A stretch of 64,000 nt of DNA from JAPLSN01 sp964482955 (GCA_964482955.1 CAYZZW010000003.1:62001-126000), one strand, 5' to 3'; shown: positions 8,162-17,484, numbered from the stretch's first letter. The notes: generated by a model not told the origin, from the letters alone. Numbers and translations are program-made.

Positions 8162-9136
8162 TCAAGCCCGCACGGCCTTCGAAAACCACACCGAAGTCGC
8201 GGTCACCGTAAAACCGACCCGCTTCGCCAGCGCCAGCATCGCCAGGTTGTCGCCGCTCGTGCCGAGGTCCGCGACGCGCGCCCCGCGTAACTTCAGTTCG
8301 CGCAGGGCCGTGAGGAGGAGTGCCGCCCCGAGGCCGCGGCCCTGGTGTCCCGGGCGCGTCGCGACGGGATCGGTGCAGCCGGCGGTCGGGCAGCCGTCGT
8401 CCGCGCGCTCGATCGACGCCATGCAATAGGCCGCGAGCGTTCCGTCGGGCGCGGTGGCCACCAGGTCGAGCTCGGGAACGTACTCGGGCGTCCGCATCAT
8501 CGACAGGCGCTCTTCTACGGTCATGTACTCCGTGCCGAAGGCGGCGCGGTGCAGTTCGACGAGCGCCGACGCCTCCGCTTCGCCGATCGCCGGCCGGATC
8601 GCGTAGCCCGGCGGCAGGGTCGGCTCGGGGATCGGCCCGTCGAGCGGGCGTGAAAGCTTCACGGACGTGGCGCCCTGCCGCTCGAAGCCGTGTCGTTCGA
8701 GGAGGGCGATCCGCTCCGCGTCTTCAGCCCGGCAATTCGTGTCCATCGACGCGCCTTCGCCCGGATCTGCTGCGTCCGGTGCGCCGGCGGCGCGACGCGC
8801 GCAGGTCTCGCCCCACGCGACGAGTTCCTCCGCCAGTTTCTCCCCAGCTTCGGCGGATATCGTCGCCGCCGGATCCGCCTGATTCGTCGGATCCGCCGTA
8901 TCGTACGCGAACCAGAGGTTTCCGTAGTGCTCGAAGAGCGAGAAGGCGACGGGCGTTTCATCCGCGAACCAGAGGCGCAGGTTCGCCCGATCCGCTTCGA
9001 CGCCCGTGAACTCGGTCAGGTCGACGAGGGTCGGATACGCGGGCGCCCGTCCGGCCGCGCGCAGACGTTCCAGCAGGGCGCCCAGCGCGTCGAGATCGGC
9101 TGGGCTCGCATAAACGCGGCTCGTGATGGTGGGCAA
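8162..9136 (-). CDS. GNAT-family N-acetyltransferase, probably two GNAT domains
   Basis: The 324-residue product ends in a clear GNAT domain: the acetyl-CoA pyrophosphate-binding loop appears as RPGHQGRGLGAALLLTALRE, followed by LGTSGDNLAMLALAKRVGF. The N-terminal half also has a GNAT-like ending (ERIALLERHGFERQG), so it is probably a tandem GNAT, as in mycothiol-synthase-like proteins. The substrate is unknown. The start is uncertain. I chose TTG at 9136 because AAAGGAG lies 9 nt upstream and because longer starts would run into coaE. It lies 34 nt downstream of coaE on the same strand, so co-transcription is likely. Confidence 0.82.
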   Translation of the reverse strand: MPTITSRVYASPADLDALGALLERLRAAGRAPAYPTLVDLTEFTGVEADRANLRLWFADETPVAFSLFEHYGNLWFAYDTADPTNQADPAATISAEAGEKLAEELVAWGETCARRAAGAPDAADPGEGASMDTNCRAEDAERIALLERHGFERQGATSVKLSRPLDGPIPEPTLPPGYAIRPAIGEAEASALVELHRAAFGTEYMTVEERLSMMRTPEYVPELDLVATAPDGTLAAYCMASIERADDGCPTAGCTDPVATRPGHQGRGLGAALLLTALRELKLRGARVADLGTSGDNLAMLALAKRVGFTVTATSVWFSKAVRA

Positions 9137-9170
9137 GACAGGCGGCTCCTTTGGACCCGCATTCGCGCGA

Positions 9171-9773
9171 CTACCTGGTCGCGGTCTGCGGGATTCGCAT
9201 GAGTGTTCGCTCCAACGCGCGTGCAAGACCCTCTCGCGTCCCCGGATTGCGGATGACGAAGACCGGCACGCCTTCGGGCCGCTTGCGGGCGGCAAAGAGG
9301 CCGCGCTGCCCGTTTATCCGCTTGAGCACCGCGAACAGCCCGAGGCCGTCGCGCTTCCGGCCGCGCGCCACGCGGGCGCACAGGGGCGCGCGGAGTTCGA
9401 TGATGGCGTCGCAGCGCTTCGCCGTCGGGAGTTTGTAGAGCACCGCCGCGTTGACGCACACATTCTGGCCGGACGCGACGATGTCGTCGATCCGTCCGTC
9501 GAGCAGCGAGATCATCGCCGGGTGCACGATCGCCTCGTAGCGCTCGAGAAGGCCTTGGTCCGCGAAGACGAGCGCGCCGATGGCGCGCCGTATCGGCTTG
9601 CCGCTGGCGTCGATCACCGACGGCCCGAGGAGCGCGGCGACTTCCTTCGCCGTCGCCTCGAGCGCCGCGTGCCCGAGCTTGTCCACGTCGATCTCGACGA
9701 AGCCCCGCTCCGCCAGCATTCCCGCGAGGACGTTCTTTCCCGCGCAATACCCGCCGGTCAGCCCCAGTATCAT
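9171..9773 (-). CDS. coaE: Dephospho-CoA kinase
   Basis: CoaE phosphorylates the 3'-hydroxyl of dephospho-CoA, the last step of coenzyme A synthesis. The 200-residue length is normal. The P-loop is GGYCAGKN at residues 7-14, an unusual variant with Cys-Ala where GSGKS is usual but with the key Gly and Lys kept. DVDKLGH matches the conserved DAD-x-hydrophobic motif with Ala replaced by Val, and IVHPAMI corresponds to the conserved HP motif. The lid region (ARVARGRKRDGLG) is basic, as expected. It is separated from polA by a repeat element and is probably co-transcribed with the GNAT gene. Cytoplasmic. Confidence 0.9.
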   Translation of the reverse strand: MILGLTGGYCAGKNVLAGMLAERGFVEIDVDKLGHAALEATAKEVAALLGPSVIDASGKPIRRAIGALVFADQGLLERYEAIVHPAMISLLDGRIDDIVASGQNVCVNAAVLYKLPTAKRCDAIIELRAPLCARVARGRKRDGLGLFAVLKRINGQRGLFAARKRPEGVPVFVIRNPGTREGLARALERTLMRIPQTATR

Positions 9774-9802
9774 GCAGTCGCCCTACCTTCGAATCGAAGA
9801 AT

Positions 9803-10012
9803 TTACCACGAAGGGCACGAAGGGAAGAAAATGCACGAAGGACACGAAGAAGAGAAAGGCATCGGTTTTAAAGTTCGATGCGGAAGCCGCAAATGGTTTA
9901 CGCGGAAAAAGGAATCTATATAAATCTACACGATCTTCAATTTTCAATCTTTAACCCCTATTTTCTCTTCCTTCGTGTTCTTCGTGGTCGAACTTCGTGC
10001 CCTTCGTGGTAA
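9803..10012. repeat. 210-bp intergenic element with 20-bp perfect terminal inverted repeats
   Basis: The outer 20 bases TTACCACGAAGGGCACGAAG (9803-9822) recur exactly as a reverse complement at 9993-10012. Inside them both arms carry further CACGAAG-x-ACACGAAG units, giving about 60 bp of imperfect inverted similarity. The centre is AT-rich, unlike the surrounding genome. No credible gene lies inside. It sits between the polA stop and the coaE start. The layout suggests a MITE-like or hairpin-forming intergenic repeat; similar CACGAAG-rich tandem units are scattered in intergenic DNA of many bacteria. Confidence 0.9.
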
Positions 10013-10025
10013 TATCTTGTAGACA

Positions 10026-12782
10026 TCAGTGCATGTCGCCCCAGCGGGGGGAGGTCTCGACGCCGGTTCGCAGCGGCACGCTCAGTTTCATCGTCGATTC
10101 CATCTCGGCCTTGAGCGTCTCGGCCACGGCATTCGCGTCGGCCTTCGGACATTCGACGATGAGCTCGTCGTGCACCTGGAGGAGGAGCCGCGCGTCCGGG
10201 TGGCGTTCCGCGAGCGCCCGGCGCACGCGGATCATGGCCAGCTTGACGATGTCCGCGGCCGAGCCCTGGATGGGCGTGTTCACGGCCACGCGCTCGGCCG
10301 CCTGCTTTTCGGTCTTGTTCGCGCTCGTCACGCGCGGCACCGGCCGCCTGCGGCCGAGCAGCGTGGACACGAAGCCGGTCCGTTCGGCGTCGCGTATCGT
10401 CCGCTCGATGAAGTCCTTCACGCCGACGTAGCGCCGGAAGTACGCGTCGATGAATTTCTGGGCCTCGCCGCGCCCGATGCCGAGCTCGTTCGCCAGGCGG
10501 AAGGCGCTCATCCCGTAGATGACGCCGAAGTTGATCGTCTTGGCGATGCGGCGCTTGTCGGGCGTCACGTCCTTCTCGTCGAGCCCGAAGATGAGCGCGG
10601 CCGTGCGGCGGTGCACGTCGGAGCCTTCCTCGAAGGCCTTGCAGAGCTCCGGATCGCGCGACAGGTGCGCGAACACGACGAGCTCGATCTGCGAATAGTC
10701 GGCGGACACGAAGGTCATGCCCTTCGACGCGACGAAGGCCTGGCGGATGCGGCGGCCTTCCTCCTCGCGCACGGGGATGTTCTGGAGGTTCGGGTCGCGG
10801 CTCGAGAGGCGCCCCGTCGCGGTGCCGGTCTGCATGAAATGCGTGTGCACGCGGCCGTCGGCGGCGCGGAGTTCGAGGAGCGAGTCCACGTACGTGCTCT
10901 TGAGCTTCGCGAGGCTCCGGTGCCTGAGGATGCGCACCGGCACGGGGTCCTCGCGCGCGAGCTCCTCGAGCACCGACACGTCCGTGCTGTAGCCGGTCTT
11001 CGTCTTCTTGCCGGAGGCCAGGCCGCGCTCGACGAAGAGCACTTCCTGGAGCTGCTTCGTGGAGGCGATGTTGAACTCGTGCCCGACGAGCTCGTAGATT
11101 TCCTTCTTGATGCGCTCGAGTTCCGAGTCCAGCTCGACGCCGAACGAACGGAGTGCGTCCGCGTCGAGTCCGATGCCGATGCGCTCCATCTCGCCGAGGA
11201 TGGGCAGCACGGGCATCTCCACGTCGCGAAAGAGATCGAGGAGTCCCGCGTCGCCGAGCTCGCGTTCGTAGAGGCGCTGGAGCCTGAGCGTGAAGTCCGC
11301 GTCCTCGGCGGCGTAGTCCGCGGCGCGCTCGATCGGCACCTGCGAAAAGACGCCGCCCTTCGGCACGACGTCCTCGTAGGCGACGCCCCCGGTGCCGAGC
11401 CGCGCCTCCGCGAGCGCGCCGAGCGCGAAGCTCGATTCCTCGGGATCGAGGAGCCACGCGGCGACCATCGTGTCCCACGGGCGCGCCTTCGCGGCGCAGC
11501 CCCAGTTTTCGAGGACGTGCCGGTCGAACTTGAGGTTGTGTCCGACCATCGTGAGGGCTTCGTCGCCCACGAGCGCGGCGAGGCGCTTCTTCGCGTCGGC
11601 CATGGGGATGCACGCGGCGTCCGGCGACGCGATCGGGACGTAGACGGCTTCCTTCGGCGTCCACGCGAGCGAAAAGCCCACGGGCAGCGTCCCGAGTTCG
11701 TCGAGGGAATCGGTCTCGAGGTCGAAGGCGAAGACGCCCGCCTTCCGGCACGCCGCGATGGCCGCGTCGAGTTCCGAAGCGTCCGTTATGACGCGATAGT
11801 TTCCCGCGCCGAGCAGCCCGGGCGGGGTGGGGCGCGTGCCGTGACGCGTGACGGGGGCTCCGGCGCCCGGCGCGGCGGCCGCGCCTTCGTCCCCCGAACC
11901 GGCGAACAAGTCGCCGCCCTCGTCCTTCGAGACGAGCGACTTCATCCCCTCGCGCCGGAATACCGGATTGGCCGCCGGGCGCTTGAGTCCCTTCACCGCG
12001 AGATCATCTATGGAAGAAATCGGAAGCGGAACGTCCTTGTGGAGCGTGACGAGCTCGCGCGAGAGGTAGGCGCTGCTCCGTCCCGCCTCGAGCTTCTTGC
12101 GCACGCCCTCCGGCTTGACGGCGTCGAGGCGCGCGTAGATGTCGTCGAGATCCTTGAACTCGGCCAGGAGCTTTTGCGCGGTCTTGTCGCCGATGCCCAT
12201 CACGCCGGGGATGTTGTCGGACGCGTCGCCCGTAAGCGACAGGTAGTCGAGGATGCCTTCGGGCGTGACGCCCCACTCGGCGGTCACCTCCTCCGGCCCG
12301 AAGAGACGCCAGCTCGTCGCCTTGTCCGGCTTGAGCGCCTTGACCGGGCCGCCCACCAGCTGGAGGAGGTCCTTGTCGCCCGAGACGACGTAGCAGGGCC
12401 TATCCTCTTTCCGGCAGCGCTCCGCGAGCGTGGCGATGAGGTCGTCCGCCTCGTAGCCGTCGACGCAGAGCCGCGGCACGCCGAGGAGCGCGAGGGTCTC
12501 CTCGATGACGGGCACCTGCGCGTGGAGGTCGTCCGGCGTTTTTTGGCGGTTGGCCTTGTACTCCTCGTACATTTCGTGACGGAAGGTCATCACGGGCGAG
12601 TCGAAGACGGCAGCGAAGGCGCCGGGATTGTACTGGTCGAAGAGCGCGAAGAGCGAGTTGAAAAACCCGAACATCGCGGAGCGGTTTTCGCCCTTCGGGT
12701 TCGACAGCGGCTTCGAGATGAACGCGAAGTAGCTCCGGTAGATGATGGCGTACGAATCGAGCAGGTACAACGGCGTCTTCAT
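10026..12782 (-). CDS. polA: DNA polymerase I
   Basis: The 918 residues carry all three domains. The 5'-3' exonuclease spans 1 to about 270, with YEADDLIATLA and VSGDKDLLQLV. The 3'-5' proofreading exonuclease (about 325-510) keeps its acidic residues in FDLETDSLD, GHNLKFDRH and YAAEDADF. The polymerase domain runs from about 520 to 918. Motif A is DYSQIELVVFAHLSRD, where the usual Arg after IEL is Val. The finger helix RRIAKTINFGVIYGMS and motif C LLQVHDEL are intact. It fills gaps and removes RNA primers in replication and repair. A promoter abuts the start codon so closely that the mRNA is predicted to be leaderless. It is divergent from the RDD/MoxR operon. Confidence 0.98.
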   Translation of the reverse strand: MKTPLYLLDSYAIIYRSYFAFISKPLSNPKGENRSAMFGFFNSLFALFDQYNPGAFAAVFDSPVMTFRHEMYEEYKANRQKTPDDLHAQVPVIEETLALLGVPRLCVDGYEADDLIATLAERCRKEDRPCYVVSGDKDLLQLVGGPVKALKPDKATSWRLFGPEEVTAEWGVTPEGILDYLSLTGDASDNIPGVMGIGDKTAQKLLAEFKDLDDIYARLDAVKPEGVRKKLEAGRSSAYLSRELVTLHKDVPLPISSIDDLAVKGLKRPAANPVFRREGMKSLVSKDEGGDLFAGSGDEGAAAAPGAGAPVTRHGTRPTPPGLLGAGNYRVITDASELDAAIAACRKAGVFAFDLETDSLDELGTLPVGFSLAWTPKEAVYVPIASPDAACIPMADAKKRLAALVGDEALTMVGHNLKFDRHVLENWGCAAKARPWDTMVAAWLLDPEESSFALGALAEARLGTGGVAYEDVVPKGGVFSQVPIERAADYAAEDADFTLRLQRLYERELGDAGLLDLFRDVEMPVLPILGEMERIGIGLDADALRSFGVELDSELERIKKEIYELVGHEFNIASTKQLQEVLFVERGLASGKKTKTGYSTDVSVLEELAREDPVPVRILRHRSLAKLKSTYVDSLLELRAADGRVHTHFMQTGTATGRLSSRDPNLQNIPVREEEGRRIRQAFVASKGMTFVSADYSQIELVVFAHLSRDPELCKAFEEGSDVHRRTAALIFGLDEKDVTPDKRRIAKTINFGVIYGMSAFRLANELGIGRGEAQKFIDAYFRRYVGVKDFIERTIRDAERTGFVSTLLGRRRPVPRVTSANKTEKQAAERVAVNTPIQGSAADIVKLAMIRVRRALAERHPDARLLLQVHDELIVECPKADANAVAETLKAEMESTMKLSVPLRTGVETSPRWGDMH

Positions 12783-12788
12783 GCGAAA

Positions 12789-12817
12789 ATCATACCCGAG
12801 CGCCGCGTCGAACGCAA
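12789..12817 (-). promoter_or_regulatory. polA promoter, leaderless geometry
   Basis: On the minus strand, TTGCGT (12812-12817), a 17-nt spacer, TATGAT (12789-12794), then 6 nt to the polA ATG. No Shine-Dalgarno fits between, so transcription would start at or next to the ATG. Confidence 0.6.
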
Positions 12818-12847
12818 CCGCGGGACTTCGCGCGGAAAGACCGCGGC

Positions 12848-12876
12848 TTTACAAAACGATAATGGCCGCGTAGACT
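12848..12876 (+). promoter_or_regulatory. Promoter of the RDD-SpoIIM/MoxR/DUF58 operon
   Basis: TTTACA (12848-12853), a 17-nt spacer, and TAGACT (12871-12876) precede the ATG at 12911. A GGGGAG ribosome-binding site at 12900-12905 fits a conventional leader of about 28 nt. Confidence 0.55.
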
Positions 12877-12910
12877 TTCGGCACCGAACGCGACGGAACG
12901 GGGAGCGGGC

Positions 12911-13735
12911 ATGCAATACGAGTTGCGGAATTACACGGTCGGCGAGTGCGTCGGGAAGGCGTTGACGGTCTACATCGACCACTTCTTCCTCTTTTTCGGG
13001 CTGGGTTTCGCGTTCGGCATCGTCTATTACGCGACAAACCTGCTGTGGGTCGGTCTCTTGACGAGGCTCGTCGCGAGCCTGTCCGCCGCGGGAACCATCG
13101 TCGGCAGCGTGGTGACCGGTCTGGGCTCGCTCTTCGTATCCCTCGCCTTGACTTCGCTCTTCAGCGTGGTGACCGCGCGCCTCGTGGCCTCGCGTTTCCT
13201 CGGCGCCGGGCGCATCGACGGGCGCCCCAGCCTGCGCGGCGTCATCCTGCCGGGCGTGATCACGTCCCTCCTGACGGTGCTCGTCGTCATGGGCGGTTTC
13301 ATCCTGCTCATCGTGCCCGGCATCCTGTGGGTGCTCTCGTACGCGTTTTCGGTGCAGTGCGCCGCGGTCGAGGGACTCAAGCCGAGGGAGGCGATGAAGC
13401 GGAGCCGGGCTCTCACGAAGGGCGCGCGCGGGCGCGTGTTCGGGCTTTCCTTCGTCGTCTACCTCGTTTCGATGGTGGCGTCGGTGCCCGTCATGCTCCT
13501 CTCCGCCCTGCTGCTCCAATCGGGCTTCACGAACGGTCTCGCGGCGACCGCCATCGCGATCGTCACGGCGGCGACCCAGGCGCTGACCCTGGCCTTCACC
13601 ATGCCCTTCTCGTCGGCGGCGAAGACCATCCAGTACCTGGCTTTCCGCGTCGAGCGCGAGTCGCTGGACGTCGAGCGCCTGAGCTCCGATTTCGGAAGCG
13701 CCCCCGCCGAGGAATCCCTCGTCGCCTCCTTCTAG
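12911..13735 (+). CDS. Multi-pass membrane protein, first gene of the MoxR/DUF58 operon
   Basis: The 274-residue product has about six hydrophobic segments. A central block, FILLIVPGILWVLSYAFSV followed by EGLKPREAMKRSRALTKG, resembles the membrane domain seen in GPDPase_memb/DUF975-like proteins: a VPG turn, then an amphipathic Ser/Arg helix. The exact function of such proteins is unknown. Shine-Dalgarno GGGGAG lies 5 nt before the ATG. Ten nucleotides separate it from the RDD-SpoIIM gene. As the operon leader it is probably a membrane component working with the RDD/SpoIIM protein and the MoxR-DUF58 pair. Confidence 0.8.
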   Translation: MQYELRNYTVGECVGKALTVYIDHFFLFFGLGFAFGIVYYATNLLWVGLLTRLVASLSAAGTIVGSVVTGLGSLFVSLALTSLFSVVTARLVASRFLGAGRIDGRPSLRGVILPGVITSLLTVLVVMGGFILLIVPGILWVLSYAFSVQCAAVEGLKPREAMKRSRALTKGARGRVFGLSFVVYLVSMVASVPVMLLSALLLQSGFTNGLAATAIAIVTAATQALTLAFTMPFSSAAKTIQYLAFRVERESLDVERLSSDFGSAPAEESLVASF

Positions 13736-13745
13736 GTCCGGTCGC

Positions 13746-15521
13746 GTGAAGCAGTCGACCATCGTCATCGAGACGCCGGAACGCGTCCAGTTCGCGTACC
13801 GCATCGCGGAAAGCGCCACGCGAGCGGCGGCCTTCCTCGTCGACGCGCTCATCCAGGGCGTCGCGTTCGTCATCGTGTTCCTGGCCTTCTTCGGCTTCGT
13901 GTCGCGACTTGCCGGAGGGCTGGCGTCCTACGCCTTCATCGTCATTTTGCTCTTCGTCATGCAGTGGGGCTACGGGTTCGCCTTCGAGTGCCTGCTCGGC
14001 GGCAGGACGCCGGGCAAGCTGGCGTTCCGCATCCGCGTGGTCCGGAGCGACGGCGACGTCCTCGACGCGAAGACCCTCGCGCTCCGCAACCTGCTCCGCG
14101 CGGCGGACGGGCTTCCGGCCATGCTCGTGCCGGTGCTCGGGGGCTTCGTGTCGGTGGCGGACAGGTATTCGCGCAGGTTGGGCGACATCGTCGCCGGCAC
14201 CATCGTGGTGCAGGACGAGCGCTCCGCCGTGCGCCGCCCCCTTGTCGGCGACCGTTTCATGCGCGACTGGCAGGCGGTCGAACCGCCGCGGGGATCGCGG
14301 CTGGGCGAACGCGAGCTTTTCATCGTCCGGAGCTTCCTCGACGGCCGCGCGAGCATGCCGCCCGAACGCGCCGCCGCCACCGCCCGCGCGCTCGCGGCCA
14401 AGGCCGCCGAACGGATAGGCTTGCCACCGCCGGCGGAAAGCGACGACGCCGTCGCGTTCCTCGGGGGACTCTACCGCGCGCACCTGCCCGTCGCGTCCAC
14501 GCGCTTCGCGGACCGGCGGCAATCGTCCCTCGGCGCCCTCGAATCGATGCTCGAACGGGTCAGGACGCGCGGGGGCACCTTGCCCGCGTCGGAATCCGGC
14601 GCCTTCATCGCCCTGTACCGCTCGGCTTGCGCGGATCTGGCCGCCGCGCGGGGCGCGGGCTATTCGGAAGACGTGACCGGCTACGTCAACGCCCTGGTCG
14701 CGGAAGCGCGTTCGGTGATCTACTCCATGCCGCCGCTCCCGCCCGGCGCGTTGCCCGACATCGTCTTGCGCGAGATGCCGGCCCGGATCGCGGCGCGCTG
14801 GCGCTACCTGGTCGCGGCCGCCGCGCTCTTCGCGGTGCCCTTCGCGCTGTCGCTATCCGTGTCGCTCCGTTCGCCCGACTTCGCCGCGCGCCTCGTGAAT
14901 CCCGCCACGCTGGCGCAGATGGCGGCGGCGCACGGCAGCGCGACCTTCGACGGCCGCGAGACGCCGGAGACGGCGTACATGCTGTCGTTCTACATCAGCA
15001 ACAACGTGAGCATCGACTTCATGACGATGGCGACTGGGGTCTTCCTCGGCGTCGGTCCCCTGTTCTTCCTCGTCGAAAACGGCATCTCGATCGGCGGCGT
15101 GATGGGCTATGTCACCGCGATGGGACACGGGCCTTCCATCCTCCGCTTCGTCACGGCGCATTCGCCCTTCGAGCTCGCGGGACTCGTGCTGTCCGGCGCG
15201 GCGGGCCTGCTCCTCGGCATGGCCATGCTCAGGCCCGGGCGCGAAGGCCGGGCCGCCGCGCTGCGCCGCGTCATGGACGATTTCATCCCGCTCGCGGCCG
15301 CGGCGGCCGTCCTCACCTTCCTGGCGGCGTTCATCGAAGCGGGCGTCGGCCCGTCGCCCGTCAGCCAGGGCGCGCGCGCGATCATCGCCTCCGTGTGCCT
15401 GGGGCTCATGGCGGTTTATTTCGTCGCGCTGCCGATGGTTTTCCGCGTCGCCGGTTCGCGTTCCCGTCGGGCGCCCCCCGCGAACGCGACGCGTCCGACG
15501 GTCCCGGCGAGGCGCGCATGA
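13746..15521 (+). CDS. RDD domain fused to SpoIIM-like (DUF95) membrane protein
   Basis: This 591-residue product joins two membrane domains that are usually encoded separately. RDD (about 15-150) includes RIAESATRAAAFLVDALIQG, GGRTPGKLAFRIRVVRSDG and YSRRLGDIVAG. A soluble helical linker (about 160-330) follows. The SpoIIM-like domain (about 335-570) has FYISNNVSIDF, GVFLGVGPLFFLVENG and HSPFELAGLVLSGAAGL, the conserved DUF95 signatures. Start is GTG. RDD and SpoIIM-like genes recur next to MoxR, DUF58, DUF4129 and DUF4350 genes in other phyla such as actinobacteria, and all of those are present here. The role is probably in an envelope transport or assembly complex; the mechanism is unknown. 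Confidence 0.87.
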   Translation: MKQSTIVIETPERVQFAYRIAESATRAAAFLVDALIQGVAFVIVFLAFFGFVSRLAGGLASYAFIVILLFVMQWGYGFAFECLLGGRTPGKLAFRIRVVRSDGDVLDAKTLALRNLLRAADGLPAMLVPVLGGFVSVADRYSRRLGDIVAGTIVVQDERSAVRRPLVGDRFMRDWQAVEPPRGSRLGERELFIVRSFLDGRASMPPERAAATARALAAKAAERIGLPPPAESDDAVAFLGGLYRAHLPVASTRFADRRQSSLGALESMLERVRTRGGTLPASESGAFIALYRSACADLAAARGAGYSEDVTGYVNALVAEARSVIYSMPPLPPGALPDIVLREMPARIAARWRYLVAAAALFAVPFALSLSVSLRSPDFAARLVNPATLAQMAAAHGSATFDGRETPETAYMLSFYISNNVSIDFMTMATGVFLGVGPLFFLVENGISIGGVMGYVTAMGHGPSILRFVTAHSPFELAGLVLSGAAGLLLGMAMLRPGREGRAAALRRVMDDFIPLAAAAAVLTFLAAFIEAGVGPSPVSQGARAIIASVCLGLMAVYFVALPMVFRVAGSRSRRAPPANATRPTVPARRA

Positions 15522-16207
15522 AAAAGGAATTTCAAGACGACATGAAGGCGATGCTCGCTCGGCGTTCCCCGGTCGTCAAAAAGGACGCGCTCGCGAAAGG
15601 GCGCGCATTCGCGTTCGCGTTGGCCGCCGCGGCCGTCCTGTCCTCGTGCGGAGCGATCGCCAAGGCGAACAAGGCGCCCGACGCCGCGCGCGTCCGCGAG
15701 GAAGTCGCCTTCATCACGGGCCGGAAGGACGATCCGGCCATCATGACTCTCGACGGCGACCGTATCGTCATTCCGCCGCAGGTCCTCGTCGGCGTCGGCA
15801 TCGCCGCGGCGCTCGCGATCGGAGCCCGGTTTTTCATGACGTACGCGGCGTCGCGGAAGGCCGTCGCCCGCGTCGAAACGGCCGACGACGCGGATATCGC
15901 CGCGGAAACCGCGCCGGAGCCGTCGACGCCGGACGAAGCCCTCGCCGCAGCCGAACGCGGCGACTACACGACGGCCTGTCTCGTCCTCAACCGCGCCGCC
16001 GTGGCGCTCGCGGTGGAAGACGAGTCGACGCGCGCGTCGATCTCGAATCGCGAAGTCTACCATTTCCTGCCTGTCACGATCCGGTCCGACTTCAGGACGA
16101 TCTTCCTCAACGCCGAACGGGCGGAGTTCGGCCGGGTGCCCGCGGACGCCGACACGTGGCGGCGCTCGCTCGACGCGTGGACCGAGTTCAAGGGAGGTTT
16201 CGCGTGA
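15518..16207 (+). CDS. DUF4129-like membrane protein
   Basis: The 229-residue product has a hydrophobic N-terminal segment ending in LSSCG, which may be a lipobox or simply an anchor. A second membrane helix spans about 85-105. The acidic linker leads to a C-terminal helical domain of DUF4129 character: ERGDYTTACLVLNRAAVAL, SNREVYHFL, then FRTIFLNAERAEFG. In this family that domain carries a conserved Thr/Ser-Arg-Glu near the middle (here SNRE). ATG lies in an ATGA overlap with the RDD-SpoIIM stop, and the next gene starts in a GTGA overlap, so the three are translationally coupled. The family match is moderate; the synteny supports it. Confidence 0.7.
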   Translation: MKKEFQDDMKAMLARRSPVVKKDALAKGRAFAFALAAAAVLSSCGAIAKANKAPDAARVREEVAFITGRKDDPAIMTLDGDRIVIPPQVLVGVGIAAALAIGARFFMTYAASRKAVARVETADDADIAAETAPEPSTPDEALAAAERGDYTTACLVLNRAAVALAVEDESTRASISNREVYHFLPVTIRSDFRTIFLNAERAEFGRVPADADTWRRSLDAWTEFKGGFA

Positions 16208-17445
16208 AGGGGAAACCGGATCGCGTGACGGTCATCGGCGTAGTGGGTGCCGCGCTCATCGCCATCGCCGTCGTGGCGGGCATCGCGGGCACGGATCGCG
16301 TGTTCGATCCCGGCCCGTATCAGACCTTCGCCATCCTCCTCGAACGTCTCGGCTATCCCGTCGGCGGAGTGCCCGCGGGCGGACTCGATCCCGCCAAGGA
16401 CGTCGTGCTCGCGCTCGGCGATTACGTCGGAGCGCGAACGGATACGGATGAACCTGCGGCCGTCGACGACGGTCGGTCGGATGCGGAGGACGACAGCGAG
16501 ACCTCCGACGAACCGGAACGGGACTCTTTCGACGAAGCCGAAACCGAAGCGCCGGCGGAGGACGCGTTCTTTTCCGATCTGTCGGCAGAGCTCGCGGCGG
16601 AGCGTTCACTCGTCTCTGATTTCCTCGAACGGGGCGGGCTCGTCATTTCGGCGGGCGCGTCGGGTTTCGAGCGTCGGGCGATCGAACGTCGACTCGTGCC
16701 ATATCGGTCCGCGTACGCGGATTTCGAAACGCCGTACGATTCCGTCGTGCGCGGCGGCGTCGTGAAGGCGGAAGCGGCCTTCGCGCCCGCGTCCGGCGCG
16801 ACGCTCGTGGCGGCCGCGAACGACCGCGCTTATGCCGTCACGGTGCCGGTCGGGAAAGGCCTGCTCGTTCATTTCGCGGACGACGCGTGTTTCCTCTCCG
16901 ATGGCGTATTCAGCGCGGAAGGTCCGGTGCTGATCAACGAGTTCCTTCGAGGTCGCTGGGGCGGGCGCGTGTTCTTTTACGGTCGCACGGTCGTGGCGAA
17001 AACCTCGTCGTCGTTTTTCAGATCCCTCGCGGTGCCTGAGATCGCGCTCGTGGCCTCGCTCGCCGCGGTCGTCGTCCTCGCGGGCGCGGCGTCGCTCGCG
17101 ATCGGAACCGAAGGCGCCAGGCGATCGATCCCGACGGAGCGTCGCTCGGTGCTGACGCAGACGCGCGCGGTGGCCGATTTCTACCGGAAGAACGGATCGT
17201 ACGCGCACGCGGACCGCTTTCTCGCGCGCCGTTTCTGGCGCTTTCTCGAAAGCACCGCTCCGGCCGCGGCCGATCTCGACGAAGCGGCCAGGACTGTCGG
17301 CGCGGCCATTGGCGCGGATCCGGACGAGCTGTCGCGGCTTGCCATGCACGTCGACGGCTGCGACGAAAAAACGTTCGAAGAACGGCGCCGCGCGAGGGCG
17401 CGGCACGTCGATTCGATCAGGAAACGATACGGACGGACCGCGTGA
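16204..17445 (+). CDS. DUF4350-like membrane protein
   Basis: The 413-residue product starts with a membrane helix (VTVIGVVGAALIAIAVVAG) and carries an ABC-type GATase-like soluble domain: YQTFAILLERLGYPVGG, DVVLALGDYVG, then LVSDFLERGGLVISAG. An acidic insertion spans about 80-125. A second helix near residues 280-300 is followed by a cytoplasmic tail with RAVADFYRKNGSYAHADRFLARRFWRFL, typical of DUF4350. Start is GTG overlapping the upstream stop. DUF4350 proteins sit next to MoxR and DUF58 genes in many genomes. Their role is unknown; a partner or regulator of the DUF58 protein is a common guess. Confidence 0.78.
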   Translation: MKGKPDRVTVIGVVGAALIAIAVVAGIAGTDRVFDPGPYQTFAILLERLGYPVGGVPAGGLDPAKDVVLALGDYVGARTDTDEPAAVDDGRSDAEDDSETSDEPERDSFDEAETEAPAEDAFFSDLSAELAAERSLVSDFLERGGLVISAGASGFERRAIERRLVPYRSAYADFETPYDSVVRGGVVKAEAAFAPASGATLVAAANDRAYAVTVPVGKGLLVHFADDACFLSDGVFSAEGPVLINEFLRGRWGGRVFFYGRTVVAKTSSSFFRSLAVPEIALVASLAAVVVLAGAASLAIGTEGARRSIPTERRSVLTQTRAVADFYRKNGSYAHADRFLARRFWRFLESTAPAAADLDEAARTVGAAIGADPDELSRLAMHVDGCDEKTFEERRRARARHVDSIRKRYGRTA

Positions 17446-17484
17446 CCTTCGTCGCGCGGGAATCCTTTTGACGGGGAGCGAAGC

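Noticed and set aside
9803..10012. CRISPR-like array
   Set aside because: The repeats are inverted and unevenly spaced, with no unique spacers and no cas genes.
9800..10015. Short coding frames with KGTKGRKCTKDTKK and EGHEVRPRRTRRK translations
   Set aside because: These are translations of the CACGAAG repeat units inside the inverted-repeat element, not genes.
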